Part shown: piece by piece, positions 47,801-58,732 of the stretch
How positions within the stretch are numbered: position 1 is the stretch's first letter
Layout: the number at the start of each line of letters is the position of its first letter
Source of the DNA: Zeugodacus cucurbitae
Lineage: Eukaryota; Arthropoda; Insecta; Diptera; Tephritidae
Length of the DNA stretch: 64,000 nucleotides
Direction: 5' to 3'
NCBI RefSeq assembly: GCF_028554725.1
Contig: NC_071667.1
Location: forward strand, 29,779,501-29,843,500
Notes under the pieces: model-generated
The model's database searches: none
What the model was told of the DNA's origin: nothing
The model's input: only the letters and a program-made list of their open reading frames with translations
Program-made: the position numbers and the translations under genes

Positions 47801-50800
47801 ATATTTGCAACTAAAAAAACGCAAATTTCAATGAAAATAATAAATATAGAATGTGCGCAATATTTCATAAGTGTTGAGGAACTTATTATTTTCCTCAATG
47901 TTCAAATGAATAGCTTTGTTAAAAGCATTAATGAGTATTAAAGCGATGGAAGTTTGTTGAAAGCTCGTTACAATTCTTACGTTAGAGTTTGTATGTATGT
48001 GTTAGTGAAACTTTTTACAATAGAAATATTATTAGCGAAGCCAAATACTCACCAGCCCAAGTACGGTGGACATGTGATTAATAGCGCCATCACCCACACC
48101 ATGAATATCATCAACAATGCTAAGCGCTTCGAACGGTGTTTTTTGGAATAAACTAGAGGCTGAGTCACTGCGAGATATCTAAAAATAGTACATTTGCAGA
48201 AATTAAACTGAAGTAAATACAAAGGAATGAATAACATAATAGATTAATTCTTCCAATATTGTCGCTGTCAAGTGCACCCCAAATTTCTATTTAAAAATTC
48301 CTTTTAATGGAAAAAAATCATACTTGAATTAAATGTGATGTTGTATGTAAAATATTGAAACATTTGGTGTAAATGAGCGTGTGGCTTTGATTAAATTTTC
48401 CGTTAAATTACCAAATATGCTAAACAAAGGTTTAATGTCTCAACGAATTATGTTTCGTGTACTATTTCTGAGATGAATAAGAAAACTGTTATTTTCTGTA
48501 ATTGAATTTTCAATCAGTAAATCAGTGTGTTCTGAGAGCCGTACGCATCTGGTCGACATTGAAATACATGAGGTTTAAAAACTCTCCACTTTTTGAATCA
48601 AGTTTTTACAAAACTACAAGTAATTAAAAGTATGTAAAACTCATAAGGGGTCTAAGGTGATCTTGTATATTCTCAAAAAATATAGATAACAAGTAGGGAA
48701 GGGCTAAGTTCGGGTGTAACAGAACATTTTATACTCTCGCAATTTATTTATTTAACTTTATTTATGTTATATAATACACAATTTGACCCAGATATTCGTC
48801 ATATATATTGTATAAAGTCCATTGAAAGTTGGAAACCATAATACTAGTTTAGGGGCCTTAAAAACCTATGGTCCGATTTCGGCGATTTTTAGAATGGGGC
48901 TGCCACACTATAAATGCAGTATTTACGCAAAGTTCTGCACCGATATCTTCACTAATGCTTACTTTATATATTGTAAAGTAAACGATTCAGATTGTCTTCA
49001 AAGTTCTGGTATATAGGAAGTAGGCGTAGTTGTGAAGCGATTTGGCCTATTTTCTCAACATATCATTGGAATGTAAGGAAACTATTACAAACCAAGTTTC
49101 ATTGAAATCGGTCGAGTAGTTCCTGAGATATGGTTTTTGACCCATAAGTGGGCGACGCCACGCCCATTTTCCATTTTGTAAAAAAATTTGAGTGCAGCTT
49201 TTATCTGCCATTTCTTATGTGAAATTTAGTGTTTATGACGTTTTTCGTTAGTGAGTTAACGCACTTTTAGTAATTTTCAACCTAACTTTCGTATAGGAGG
49301 TGGGCGTGGTTATGATCCAATTTCTTTCATTTTTGGACTGTATTAGGAAGTGGCTAAAAAAAACGACTGCAGAAAGTTTGGTTTATATAGCTCTATTGGT
49401 TTGCGAGATATGTACAAAAAACTTAGTAGGGGGCGGGGCCACGCCCACTTTCCCAAAAAAAATACATCCAAATATGTCCCTTCATAGTGCGATCCTTCAT
49501 ACTAAATTTTATTTCCATAGCTTTTTTTATATCTTAGTTATGACAGTTTATGTGTTTTGGGTTTTCGCCATTTTGTGGGCGTGGCAGTGGTCCGATTTTG
49601 CTCATTTTCGAAAGCAACCTTCCTATGGTGCCAAGAAATAAGTGTGCCAAGTTTCATCAAGATATCTTAATTTTTACTCAAGTTACAGCTTGCACAGACG
49701 GACGGACGGACAGACAGACATTCGGATTTGAACTCCACTCTTCACCCTGATCACTTTGGTATATATAACCCTATATCTAACTCGTTTAGTTTTGGGTGTT
49801 ACAAACAACCGTTATGTGAACAAAACTATAATACTCTCTTTAGCAACATTTATTGCGAGAGTATAAAAATTATAAATAGAATACTCGACCTATTCCCGCA
49901 TTCCTACAGGGTTGTTGTAAGGCTTTTACCGACACATTTTCTACAAAAGCGCGACGCAAAATATTGCAAAGTGAATTCGCGCAAAAGTAACGCAATAACA
50001 CTTATCAAACTTTTCTTATTTATGTTTGATACTTTCTCTTACTCTTGTCCTAACTCAGCCATCGCATGCTTCAATACAAAGCTGTCACGTAATAGCGCCA
50101 TTCTTTCTATCCACCATAGAGCGATTGTATTTTTAGCCGTAAAATAAATAAGATGTTATCAATTCCTTTCCACAGTGTCGTCAGCAGCACACAAGTCGTG
50201 GAGGCTTTATGATTTGTTAGCTCAAAATCGTATAAGAGGGACTCAGCAACTTCTACTATACGCTTTCAATATTGTTATTGTAACTAAATCGTACATTTTT
50301 CTCTCCTTTAAACTTCAGATTTTTCATACAGATCAAGGTCAGATATCATCTTAAACTACCCTCGATGTAAACGGGTTATAATGTTTGTCTTTGTAGTATA
50401 ATAAAATTGGCCGAACTGAAGCATACAAGTATATATGGATCTTGATATTATTCGACAAATTGCGATACTTATTGATCCACAAACCCTCTCCGAATGTTCA
50501 AAAATCTTTATGAGAAACCTTTTCATGACAAAAATAAGTTCGGGTGTTATTCATTGTTGTTGTTACAATCTTCATAATCGTTTTATGTGTTATCGTAATA
50601 GATTTTCGTGAAAACCTGTTCTAAAATATAGACAAAGGTCTATAATCCCATTATACTTAATATACTGATAAAATCGGTGTAGATCTTGGTTTGACCCTCT
50701 ACATCTAATAAAAATATTTTCGCTTATCTGATTGACTTTTCTCCAATATAGGATGCAGTATATTTCATCCCCTTAAAGAAACATTAAACATTAAAACACT

Positions 50801-53800
50801 ATTCCATTTTCTCCTAATAAATAACATTCTAAACAAGTAAGGAAGGGCCAAGTTCGGGTGTTACCGAACTTTTTATACTTTCGCAATTTATTTATGTAAT
50901 TCTATTATGACAAAACGCAATTCGAGCCGTATATTCGGACATTATCTAGAATAGCGAAAATCATTATGTATAGTATTTGGAAGCTGGGGTAATTCCTCAA
51001 TCGATTTCAACTATCCAAGATTTTAGGTTGAATTAATTACATTTTAACACAGTATAAAGTCCACCGGAAGTTTGAAAATCCGTATATGAAGTATATGGGA
51101 GTTAGAGGAAGTATTGACCTGAATTTACACAATTTTGGCACAGAGGCACACCATTATAAGAAAAACATCTCTTTTGAATTTATGTAGAATATCTGAGAGA
51201 TTTGCTGATATTTTAGGTAAAGAGTTCCAATAACCTTTGATATCCTCATGTTCGATATCTACGGGCGTGAAAGGATTTTAATACTTACGATGTCACACTA
51301 TAAACATGGATAATATGATACGAAACTCTTCTCTTTTGCTTGTTGAGAGAGCCCATGAACTCATTTTTGATGTTGGCAACAAAGCCAGATCATGGGCTAC
51401 TGAACAGCTAAAAGTCAAAATGACGAACTACGACTAAGAATCCCGCAGAAATAAATGATTAAATGGTTCGTTTTTGTTCGATAAGTTTTTTGTGATTTTT
51501 GAATTACTATTAACTTTTATTTAAATGGAATTAATATGTGTATATTATTTAAGAAACGGTGGCTATTTGAACAAAAGTAATATACGTTCTTTGGCAGTGT
51601 TAAATGCCATTTACGTAAATACATATCTGATTACAAATTTTCTCTTAAACTTTTAGAGAATATATTAAGGTGTTTATTGGTTTATAAAATAGAAATAAAT
51701 ATATGTTACTAAATTCAACTAAGCTAAATTTTTGTTTATGTTGACTAATAATATGTACGATTTTTAATTATTATAATATTTTATTATTTTCATGTGTAAA
51801 TGTTTATTGTTTATCTTAAAATATATATTTATAAGTGTTTGTGTTGGTGTAATATTGGTTAAGAAGTCTCTATTAAGCGTAAACTGCAAACCAATAAATA
51901 CCCAAGAAATCGAATAAAAATCTCCTAACTTATGTTTTCCCGCAGTGGCCCCACTGCCAAATGTTATAAAAAATGCGGACTTTGACAGCTCTCTCACGAA
52001 TTAAAGAGTTTCGTATCATGTTATCTTTGCTATAAATACAGTATTTGTGTAAAGTTTTGTTCCCATATCTTTGCTGGTGCTTAACTTATATATTATAAAG
52101 GACTTCAAAATTGTGATATAGTAAAGGTAGGAGTGGTTGTCAACCGATTTCGCCCATTGGATTGAACTGAATTCCGTTGAAATTGGTGGAGTGGTTTCTG
52201 AGATATGATATTTTATAAGTGAGCGGTGACACGCCTATTTTCTATTTTTTAGAGAGAGAGTATCAAATGTTCGTTTACACCAGATCTTAAGCAATAGCCG
52301 CCATTTGGCATCAACATACTTTAATGCACAAGTAATAAATTACTAAAACTGAATTTCCATCCCCACCCTGTATGATTCTAGGCTGGCCTAACCCCTAAAT
52401 AAGACCCATACAGTTATTTCCACTCCTTTCTAAAACAAAAAATTATATACGAGTACAACTTAATAATTTTAACGTTAAGCGACTGTCTACATACTAGTTA
52501 TATATGGTATGTACTCCTGTATATATGAAGCAGAGAAGTGTCATTAAATTGTAATTGAGACTTGTGTCGACCACAAAAAATGTATGAAAAACCACAAAAA
52601 GTATAAAGGCCAACAAAAGCAGTGAAAGCTCTAATGGCAGAGGCTAATAAAAATGTCAGCAAATAGATTTGCGCAATTTTTCGGCGACTCTGCCTCCCTG
52701 TTTGACGTTCCGCGACGATGACAGTGGCAACGATTAGTGGACAGCGCAATAACGGAAGAGGTGAAAAATGGGCGAGCATATTTCACCTTTTTTGCAATAA
52801 TTCCGAAACGCTCTGTCACTATGTATACACGAGTCTATATAAGTTTGTGAATATATAGGAGTATGTTTGTGTGCTATTGAATGTTTCTGTTTATTGTTTG
52901 TGTGGCAACGTTGTAAATTACCTGTCCAGACTAATGGCGCACAAGCTCAGTATGGAGCCGGTGCAGAGGAGTACGTCCAGTGAAATCCAAATGTCGCACA
53001 AGATCCAACCATAGTGCCAGCTGCCTGCAAGCCATATGCGCAGCCATATGTATCGTATTTGTATGGATGTGTGGAGGGGTGTGTGTGTAGCGCAGCCATT
53101 GCAGTCGAGTTTCCGGTGAAGCGAATATACATATATGAAAGATTAAGAGTCTAGGATTAGTAAATATTTTGTGTGGTGTTTTGTTGCGAGGACATTAAAA
53201 GTTCACAGTATCCTTGCACAAATTGGCAAATAAACACACGTGAGCACTCACACACGCATACACATGCTGGTATTACCTGCACCTACTGGCTTCCTGGGAA
53301 ACACTCGTTACAAATAGGCAAATTAGTGAGTGTGTGTCATTAGCAGATGTGACCTAACGTACAAGGTGCAATTATATTACACAATAACAACAAAAATAAA
53401 CTGTAAACATACAATAAAATAGTACGCGGTGGAGCACCTAAAGGCATTGCTGCTTGTCTTAATTGCCCTTAATCCTTGTGTGTTTATGTATTTACTTGGC
53501 CGACAAACGATGTGAACACATTAGAGCAACAACTACGCAATTAACCACTCACACACACATTATTCCTACCCAATAAACCGAAATATGCTTCTTGGTTTGC
53601 GTTTGAAAAACATTTAAAAAAATTAAGAAAACACAGGGTGCAAACACTTTCACAAGTTCCACGAGATTCGCGCTTGTTCTATTGAAACAGCTGGTATTTG
53701 GGATGCCAATAAATTCTTCTGTGGGCACCTTCTTATATGGTACACCTTGTTTACCTCAATGCAACGAATGCTTAGCAACAAAGTGTCTAGCTATGACCGC

Positions 53801-56800
53801 CTCTTCTTCTCCCAGAGAACTTTGAAAATAGAAGATGAACCTTGCTAAAAGCTAGCAGCTTAAAGGAAATTTTGCTTTTTTTCGGGATAGAAAGATCTCA
53901 AATTATCCACCGAAATAATTAGAGTGATGAAGAACAGATATAGATACAAGCGATATGCTATATGTATATCAAGTGATGCAAAAAGTATACATTTTAAGAT
54001 CTGAATTAGAAAGGGGTAAATCTCTGGAAAATCCTGCGTGGGAAAATGGCTGGAAGCTAATGAACCTGTTAAAATCTTCGCTAAAATCACTTAATTTCGA
54101 AAATTTTAAGCATCACTTAATAATGTATTTTTTGGTGAGATGTAGTTATTTATACTTCGGTTATTCTCAGCAAAAATGACACGATTTCATTTATGCGAAC
54201 ATATGAATATTCTTTCCCAAATAAATAGTGATTCTATGTTCACTACTTTTCATCATCCTTCCTTTTTGTCTGCGGGACTAGGCGCGTAATCCGTTTCGCA
54301 AAGTCGGTCAGTTTCGAAGAAGTAATTAATTTCCATTAACTGGGTGGCATTCATATGTGACTCACTCGGCAGTTTGCTTAATTGCTATTAGCGAGGGATC
54401 GCGCAAGGGGCGACAGCAGGCAGTCCGTCCAATTTAAGGTAACTCAATTCATGGAAAGTAACAGCGTGTCTGGCGACATGTTGAAAGTTTAATAAAGTCA
54501 TGCCAAATGTCGCGTGAACTCAACATCATTCGATGTGAAACTTTTACTCATATTACTTTTTTCATGTTGTTGCCGTTGTTGTCACCTTTCAATGACAACT
54601 TTTGCCTTTACTATACAGAGTATGTGTGGTATTTATCCTTTACATTTGTTTTTGTTTCTCTGTGCGTTCAGAAGTTGGTATCTTTTCATTAGCCCCACCC
54701 TGCATATACCCTGCAGAACTAGAGGCGCGACCAACCTATCTATTACGAATTCATCTCTCTTCTTCTCCCGCGCTTAGCTTACCTACCGATGAAAATGTGT
54801 TGATTGCACAAATTGCGAAAACATTTGGCTTCTTCTCTTGCTACAAATCAGTTTACATACAGTTGAACCATTTTTAAAAATCTGTGTGCTCAATTTGATA
54901 CTATTAATATTCATTGGTATTATATATACGAGTATGAATATACTAATGTGTACCACAATATAAATACATATATCGCGATTTAACTTCTATAAATACTAAG
55001 AAACAAAATCTAAAATTAGCGAATATAAATATTATCTCTCTGCAGGTAACATGAAACTTCCGTCTCTTCTATGATATAAATTTTTCGATGGATATCTAAT
55101 TCAATGAGATATATAAATGCACAGGTTCCTTCATTTAGAGACAAATCATAAAAGAATGTGCATTGAAACAATTGCACTTGATTTTTCAAAGGAATTTATT
55201 TCTGTAATTAAAAGTGCGCGGAAAACAAGACTAGTGCAGTTACTGAACTTCAAGACATGTGCATTTTTAAAACCGAGAAGTCTTTCTCTGCACATAATAA
55301 AAAAATTACTCATAACTGCCACCTCTGTCAGAGAGGTGAGTATTCACTCGGATAGTAGAGCGGCAATCCTAGCTATGTGCTCGCTAACTATTCGCTCAAA
55401 ACTAGTCACATAGTGCTTAGTCTATATATCAATAGCTTCCAGCTACTTTAATATAAGACTCGTTTGGGTCCCAGGCCATAGTGGTCTCGCAGGAACTACA
55501 AAGCTGATGAGCTAGCGCGTAAAAGCCCCCAAGCTGCAATCTCATTAGTTTGAGAACAAGCTGGTACCCCACTAACTCCGCGTTGGATCAGTGGTCAGTG
55601 GTGGTTTGACAACGGTCATTACCTGTGCGACAGAAGATCCACTGAGCTATTTACTATTACTAAAGCTCAGCTCGTCGTAATGATAGAAGCCGTTACTGAG
55701 CCACTGCCCGATGGGGTTAAATACCGTGAGGCTAAATATCCTGATGGATGCAAATTGTCTAAGTTGCATGGAAGAAGGCGAGAGTAGATATCGAGACACT
55801 TTCTCCTTCATTGCCCAACTTTCGCTAGACTGCGGTTGAAACATCTGGGCAGGACAAACTTCGGAGAACCAGCTGAACTGTCCCGATTACAAATCAGTTT
55901 CCTGTACAAATTCGTGAAAGGCTCAAAGCGCTTTGTCGTCACTTGAGTATCTGTGTCATCCATTTTGGGAAGTTTGCGGCATCACAACTGACTAATATCT
56001 TTATTAAAACGTTCAATTCTAGTCTACCAACTGAAGTTGTGTTGATTTTAAATATTATCACTCGTTCAAATTAAGACTCATCTCAACTCAAGTTACATAT
56101 CACAATCTGTGATCCACACACAGCAACTGCTCTTCAAACAATTCCTACGACAAACAATTATTCGTATGTAAATTATCGTTGGAAATTGGATGAATAATTT
56201 ACTTTTGAATCAACACTGGCCTCTTTTATTATGCTATGGTGCTCTCCAATGGTACTATGACAATCGGCAAACTAACTTTCGAAACTGATAACAATGTAAC
56301 CACATGCCACACACACACACACACATACGCAACAATAACCGCACAAGCAATCGCAAATGAATTTTTCAATCACCGCAAACACAATTCACCTGTTTGTTGG
56401 ACAATTTCACGGTAATCAGTTTAAACAACTGTCTATTGTAACTGTTTGCCACAGAACGAACGAGCGCGCATTGCAACTGTAACAAGTCAATCACCCAAAA
56501 CCACAGACAGCAGCAATATTATTTTTACAAAATACATACCCATATATACATATGTACACACAGTGGGTAAAAATCTAATGTTGTCAATATAAAAAAAAAA
56601 GTTTACGAATTTTCAACAATATTGTGATAATGAATGAGGAAATGACATGGAAGGACATAGTATCTACCAACAGGCAGGATGTGGTTTTGACATCATGTGG
56701 CGACCATGTTCAAAAAAAATTCAGCCGAAATGCTTCACCGGAGCATCGAAAACGGATGGAGATATACGAATAGAGCCGACATTTAGTTCAAATCAGAAAT

Positions 56801-58565
56801 AGTATAATCATTATCTGCATAACAACAGAAACAGAACAGAACAGAAACAATTTTGACCAAATTTATTTCATTTTAACATCATGTCGTTCTTGTTGGTAGA
56901 CCTTTTTGCAAAGATTTTTTCCCCGTTTTGAGTAAAGATTTCTTGAAGTTCTGAATTCTTTGCTTGAATCACCTTTATAAAGTTAACCTTGGGAGTAAGT
57001 GCGGTTGAGGTACGATTTGGCTTGTTTTAACGCTATGCCAAGGAATACATATTCACATATGTATGTTTATGTGCCAGACCACGCAGTTTTCCAGAGATTT
57101 GATTGAATTTTTGGGCATAGAAGAGGCCTCATCCCTTTGAAACTTTTATGAAATAGAATAACTGTAAATTTTACAGAGATAGCAGAAGCATAATTTCTGT
57201 CATCCCAAATCATTGAGTAAAATGTTCTTGCCTCTATTAGTACCAAAATTGTAGATAAAAATGTTTAATGTTGAGATGCTCTTTATTCCTAAAAAAAATT
57301 ATTTAATCTTGTCGAAAAATGCCTCCAAGGGTATGGTTTACCCAAATCTCATCACTCACACGATCAGTACTTGTTTTGTTTATCTTTTTTTCGAAAATTT
57401 GTTCAGATAGGGAACTATTTTTCTAACATTTCCGGAGTATTAAGCTAGTCATGTGGCTACGTTGATTAATATTCTGACGACACAAATAATATCCATTTCA
57501 GTTTTTGCTGAGTTCCTACCTTCTGTATCTATAAATCGCACAGCAAACATCTCGGCCAACACACACACATACACATACACATAAGCAAATAGAGCAAACG
57601 ATGACTTTGCCAATATTCAGCGCTGTGTTGTCAACAAACAAACACAACAACAATAAGTGCATATAAATATATATGAGCAAATATGCAGTTAACTCACCAA
57701 CAACATAGAGCATAACAGCAGGTGGCATCACACACGTGCCCACAAGCCAATCAGTGATGGCCAGGTTCATCACGAAGCAATTGGTGACGGTGCGCAACCG
57801 GCGTGTGGTCAGCACAGACAGTATCACTAGAGTGTTGCCGACCACCGTCACCAGGATCAGCAGCACGAAAATGGCCACGGCGAGCGCCTTCGGCCAAGGC
57901 AACGCGACCAGGTAAGCGTTCATGGAGGCAGCAGTTTGGGCACTGGCAGTGGTGGTGGCGGGACTAATGGCAGCACTGCTGCTATTCAAAATCGACGCAG
58001 TGCTGGAGTCGTAGAGTGTCACTTTGGCGCTGTCACCGGCATGGGGGGGATCTCCACCGACCGTGATGGTATTCATTTGAATAAATGCATTTGCGGTTGC
58101 AACGCTGGGGAATACGGCACTCAGAGTTGTGGCGAAAGTCGACGGCGTCGCCGCAAACGAAGTTGCATTTGTGGCAATTGACGTTGTTGCGGTTGACTCT
58201 GTTGCAACAGTGAAGCGCGTGAGCTGTGTGCCCGTCGTAGCTGTCGTTGTGGCGGCCACGTCGGCGGGTGTGGCCGAAACTGTCGCGGCGGTCGACGTTA
58301 TTGCCAGGAACTTGTAGAGTAGAGTTTTTAAGTGCTGTGCACCGCTTCCGCTGGCAAGGAGACGACCCTCCGCCATACTACCTGGCTGTCTGCGTAGTCT
58401 GTCTATCAGCGTATTGGATTGTTGGCTCTGCGTATGCCGCGCCATGGAAGTGGCGTCGCGCGAATTGAAGGACCTTGTTAATAGTTCGGGGAAAACGCTG
58501 TTTTTCCTTGTCAATTTAGTCGAGGCAGCTTCGGTGGTGAGGGAAGGCTGATTTATGGCACTCAT
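40918..58565 (-). CDS. Biogenic-amine GPCR, tyramine receptor TyrR/TyrRII type (gene 2), five coding exons
   Basis: Second seven-transmembrane amine receptor, convergent with gene 1. Coding exons in transcript order are 58565-57698, 53024-52922, 48178-48053, 42241-42064 and 41802-40918, with intron phases 1, 2, 2 and 0. They total 2,160 nt, 719 aa. Start ATG (MSAINQPSLT) is at 58565; a pyrimidine-rich 3' splice site ends at 58733, so the 5' UTR exon probably begins at 58732. Seen: a long Ser/Thr/Ala-rich N-terminus with NSS and NAT sequons; TM1 VVGNTLVILSV; TM2 LAITDWLVG; TM3 SLDVLLCTGSI with DR|Y at the intron; TM4 WVMALLITCPPYLGW; TM5 FSAMGSFFIPLAV; TM6 FIACWLPFF; TM7 NCAINPFIYAFY. Probably a Gq- or Gi-coupled tyramine receptor at the plasma membrane; coupling is inferred from the family. 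Orthology to TyrR versus TyrRII is not resolved. Confidence 0.9.
42064..42241 (-). CDS. Gene 2 coding exon 4: ECL2 and TM5
   Basis: 178 nt, acceptor TATCAG, donor GCG|GTAAGT, phase 0 out. It encodes YEPGRRREGNVVCRYNQNKG then TM5 with FSAMGSFFIPLAVMMYVY. The following intron is short (261 nt), like the matching 267-nt intron in gene 1. Confidence 0.92.
42559..43312 (-). mobile_element. Non-autonomous hAT element
   Basis: Termini CAGTGGCGGATCCA (14 bp, perfect inverted repeat) flanked by an exact 8-bp duplication CTCAAAAC (42551-42558 and 43313-43320). The 8-bp duplication and CAG-type end define hAT. 754 bp, in intron 3 of gene 2, same strand as the gene. Confidence 0.9.
42804..43310 (-). pseudogene. 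hAT transposase C-terminal dimerisation domain fragment
   Basis: Open frame of about 168 codons with LLPVSKASPERSFSSLKRIK and YLRNMTGQDRLNGLASMNIH, the typical hAT C-terminal dimerisation region. The catalytic core and BED finger are absent, removed by internal deletion. The frame reads into the right inverted repeat and has no convincing ATG near its start. Confidence 0.82.
43445..44236 (+). mobile_element. Degenerate rosa-type mariner, second lineage, copy 2
   Basis: Ends AAGGGTGATCCA and the complement of AAGAGTGATCCATTTCGAGG, with TA duplications; 792 bp. Coding remains: DAHFWLNGYVNKQNCRI, WFQQDGTTSHTSHQSMDLLR, ISRFGPVDWHPRSCD; then LRHLTRSRGQHLEVII-like end. Stops and frameshifts throughout. 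Opposite strand to gene 2, in its intron 3. Confidence 0.8.
44239..45358. other. Gene 2 intron 3, nothing recognised
   Basis: Intronic DNA with a (GT)n run near 44963. No gene or element termini seen. Confidence 0.4.
45361..46607 (-). mobile_element. Mariner transposon, near full length, mutated
   Basis: Inverted termini TTCTGTCAAATAAGTACC at both ends with TA flanks, about 1.25 kb, the size expected of a mariner. The transposase runs on the minus strand from about 46425. Confidence 0.83.
45412..46427 (-). pseudogene. Mariner transposase, disrupted
   Basis: Starts MDKNIEQRVCVKFCVLNEIS, with a frameshift in an A-run near 46340 and stops after KGNGARKSS. It continues in frame from about 46177: KVAARLMPKDLNFLQK, ITDDETWVFEYD (first Asp), then RYHDNAPAHKA-like second block around 45720 after a frameshift, and SPDMALCDFFLFPKLKLPFR (third Asp). 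It ends WKKYITPEGTYFEGD. It resembles the mariner group related to GVQW3-like proteins. Not functional. Confidence 0.82.
46953..47498. mobile_element. pogo/Tigger-type MITE
   Basis: Ends CAGTGGAACTTCTCTAACTC and the complement of CAGTGGAACCTTCATAACTC, flanked by TA; 546 bp. Inside are repeated GTTCGAGTTATGGA-like units near both ends. No transposase. CAGTG-type termini with TA targets match the pogo/Tigger group. Confidence 0.75.
47501..48052. other. Gene 2 intron 3, 5' part
   Basis: AT-rich intronic DNA, nothing recognised. Confidence 0.4.
48053..48178 (-). CDS. Gene 2 coding exon 3: ICL2 and TM4
   Basis: 126 nt, acceptor TTTTTAG, donor TG|GTGAGT. It encodes YLAVTQPLVYSKKHRSKRLA, TM4 and ITCPPYLGW. 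Length and phases equal those of gene 1 exon 3. Confidence 0.93.
48691..49869 (-). repeat. Fold-back repeat family, copy 4
   Basis: Starts AAGTAGGGAAGGGCTAAGTT, hairpin GTTCGGGTGTAACAGAAC, TACTCTCGCAATTT; ends TTGCGAGAGTATAAAA. It includes GGACGGACGGACAGACAGAC near 49700. Complete copy in intron 2 of gene 2. Confidence 0.75.
49870..50833. other. Gene 2 intron 2, nothing recognised
   Basis: AT-rich intronic DNA between two fold-back repeat copies. Confidence 0.4.
50834..52297 (-). repeat. Fold-back repeat family, copy 5, interrupted
   Basis: Starts AAGTAAGGAAGGGCCAAGTT with hairpin GTTCGGGTGTTACCGAAC. The far end carries the same sequence inverted (GAGAGTATCAAATGTTCG, ACCAGATCTTAAGC), so both ends show the hairpin motif. 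Interrupted at 51305-52029 by another element. Confidence 0.7.
51305..52029. mobile_element. Unclassified 725-bp inverted-repeat element with CTATAAA duplication
   Basis: Inserted in fold-back copy 5. Flanks: CTATAAA at 51298-51304 and 52030-52036; removing the insert restores the CACTATAAA.ACAGTATTTG sequence seen in other copies. Termini: CATGGATAATATGATACGAA and the complement of CAAAGATAACATGATACGAA, continuing ACTCTT, 23 of 26 matching. The ORF at 51764-51997 has no known motif. The 7-bp duplication (8th position mismatched) suggests a P- or hAT-like element. Confidence 0.72.
52298..52921. other. Gene 2 intron 2, near exon 2
   Basis: Intronic DNA, nothing recognised. Confidence 0.4.
52922..53024 (-). 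CDS. Gene 2 coding exon 2: ECL1 and TM3
   Basis: 103 nt, acceptor TTGCAG, donor AG|GTAATT. It encodes GSWHYGWILCDIW then SLDVLLCTGSILSLCAISLD, with the TM3 Cys and amine-binding Asp. An alternative AG two codons downstream would change frame and is rejected. Confidence 0.93.
53025..55324. other. Gene 2 intron 1, exon 2 side
   Basis: Intronic DNA with short CA-rich runs. Overlapping open frames at 54507-54877 have no recognisable motif. Confidence 0.4.
55325..55948 (+). pseudogene. RNase H and C-terminal remnant of a non-LTR retrotransposon
   Basis: Decayed coding sequence: EVSIHSDSRAAILAM (RNase H Asp block), LVWVPGHSGLAG then, one frame on, YKADELARKSPQAA, IEAVTEPLPDG, HCPTFARLRLKHLGRTNFG and FVKGSKRFVVT at the end. 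The HSGxxGNxxADxxA motif is diagnostic of RNase H in Jockey/R1/I-type elements; this is not the RTE-like family above. Stops and frameshifts throughout; the upstream reverse transcriptase is absent. Antisense in gene 2 intron 1. Confidence 0.78.
55949..57697. other. Gene 2 intron 1, exon 1 side
   Basis: Intronic DNA with a (CA)n run near 56303 and an (ACACAT)n run near 57560. Nothing else recognised. Confidence 0.4.
57698..58565 (-). CDS. Gene 2 coding exon 1: N-terminus, TM1, TM2
   Basis: 868 nt. About 200 residues of Thr/Ser/Ala-rich extracellular tail, then TM1 and TM2 (TTRRLRTVTNCFVMNLAITD). It ends MLYVVG at a GTT G|GTGAGT donor in phase 1, the same position as in gene 1. Confidence 0.9.
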
Positions 58566-58732
58566 GCTGTAGGGCTTGTTGTCATCAGTGTGTTTCCATT
58601 TGATTGCCGTAAATAAATAAACTGTTGATTGTTGACTCTTGACTCTTTATTTTTTTATTTTTGCTTATTATTCTTTGCGTTTTCCCTTTCTTCTTGCTTT
58701 CGTACTTCAATTATTTGCGTGGGCTGTGAAAT

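Noticed and set aside
57936..58468. Three plus-strand open frames over gene 2 exon 1
   Set aside because: Antisense shadows of the Thr/Ala-rich receptor N-terminus; no independent motif.
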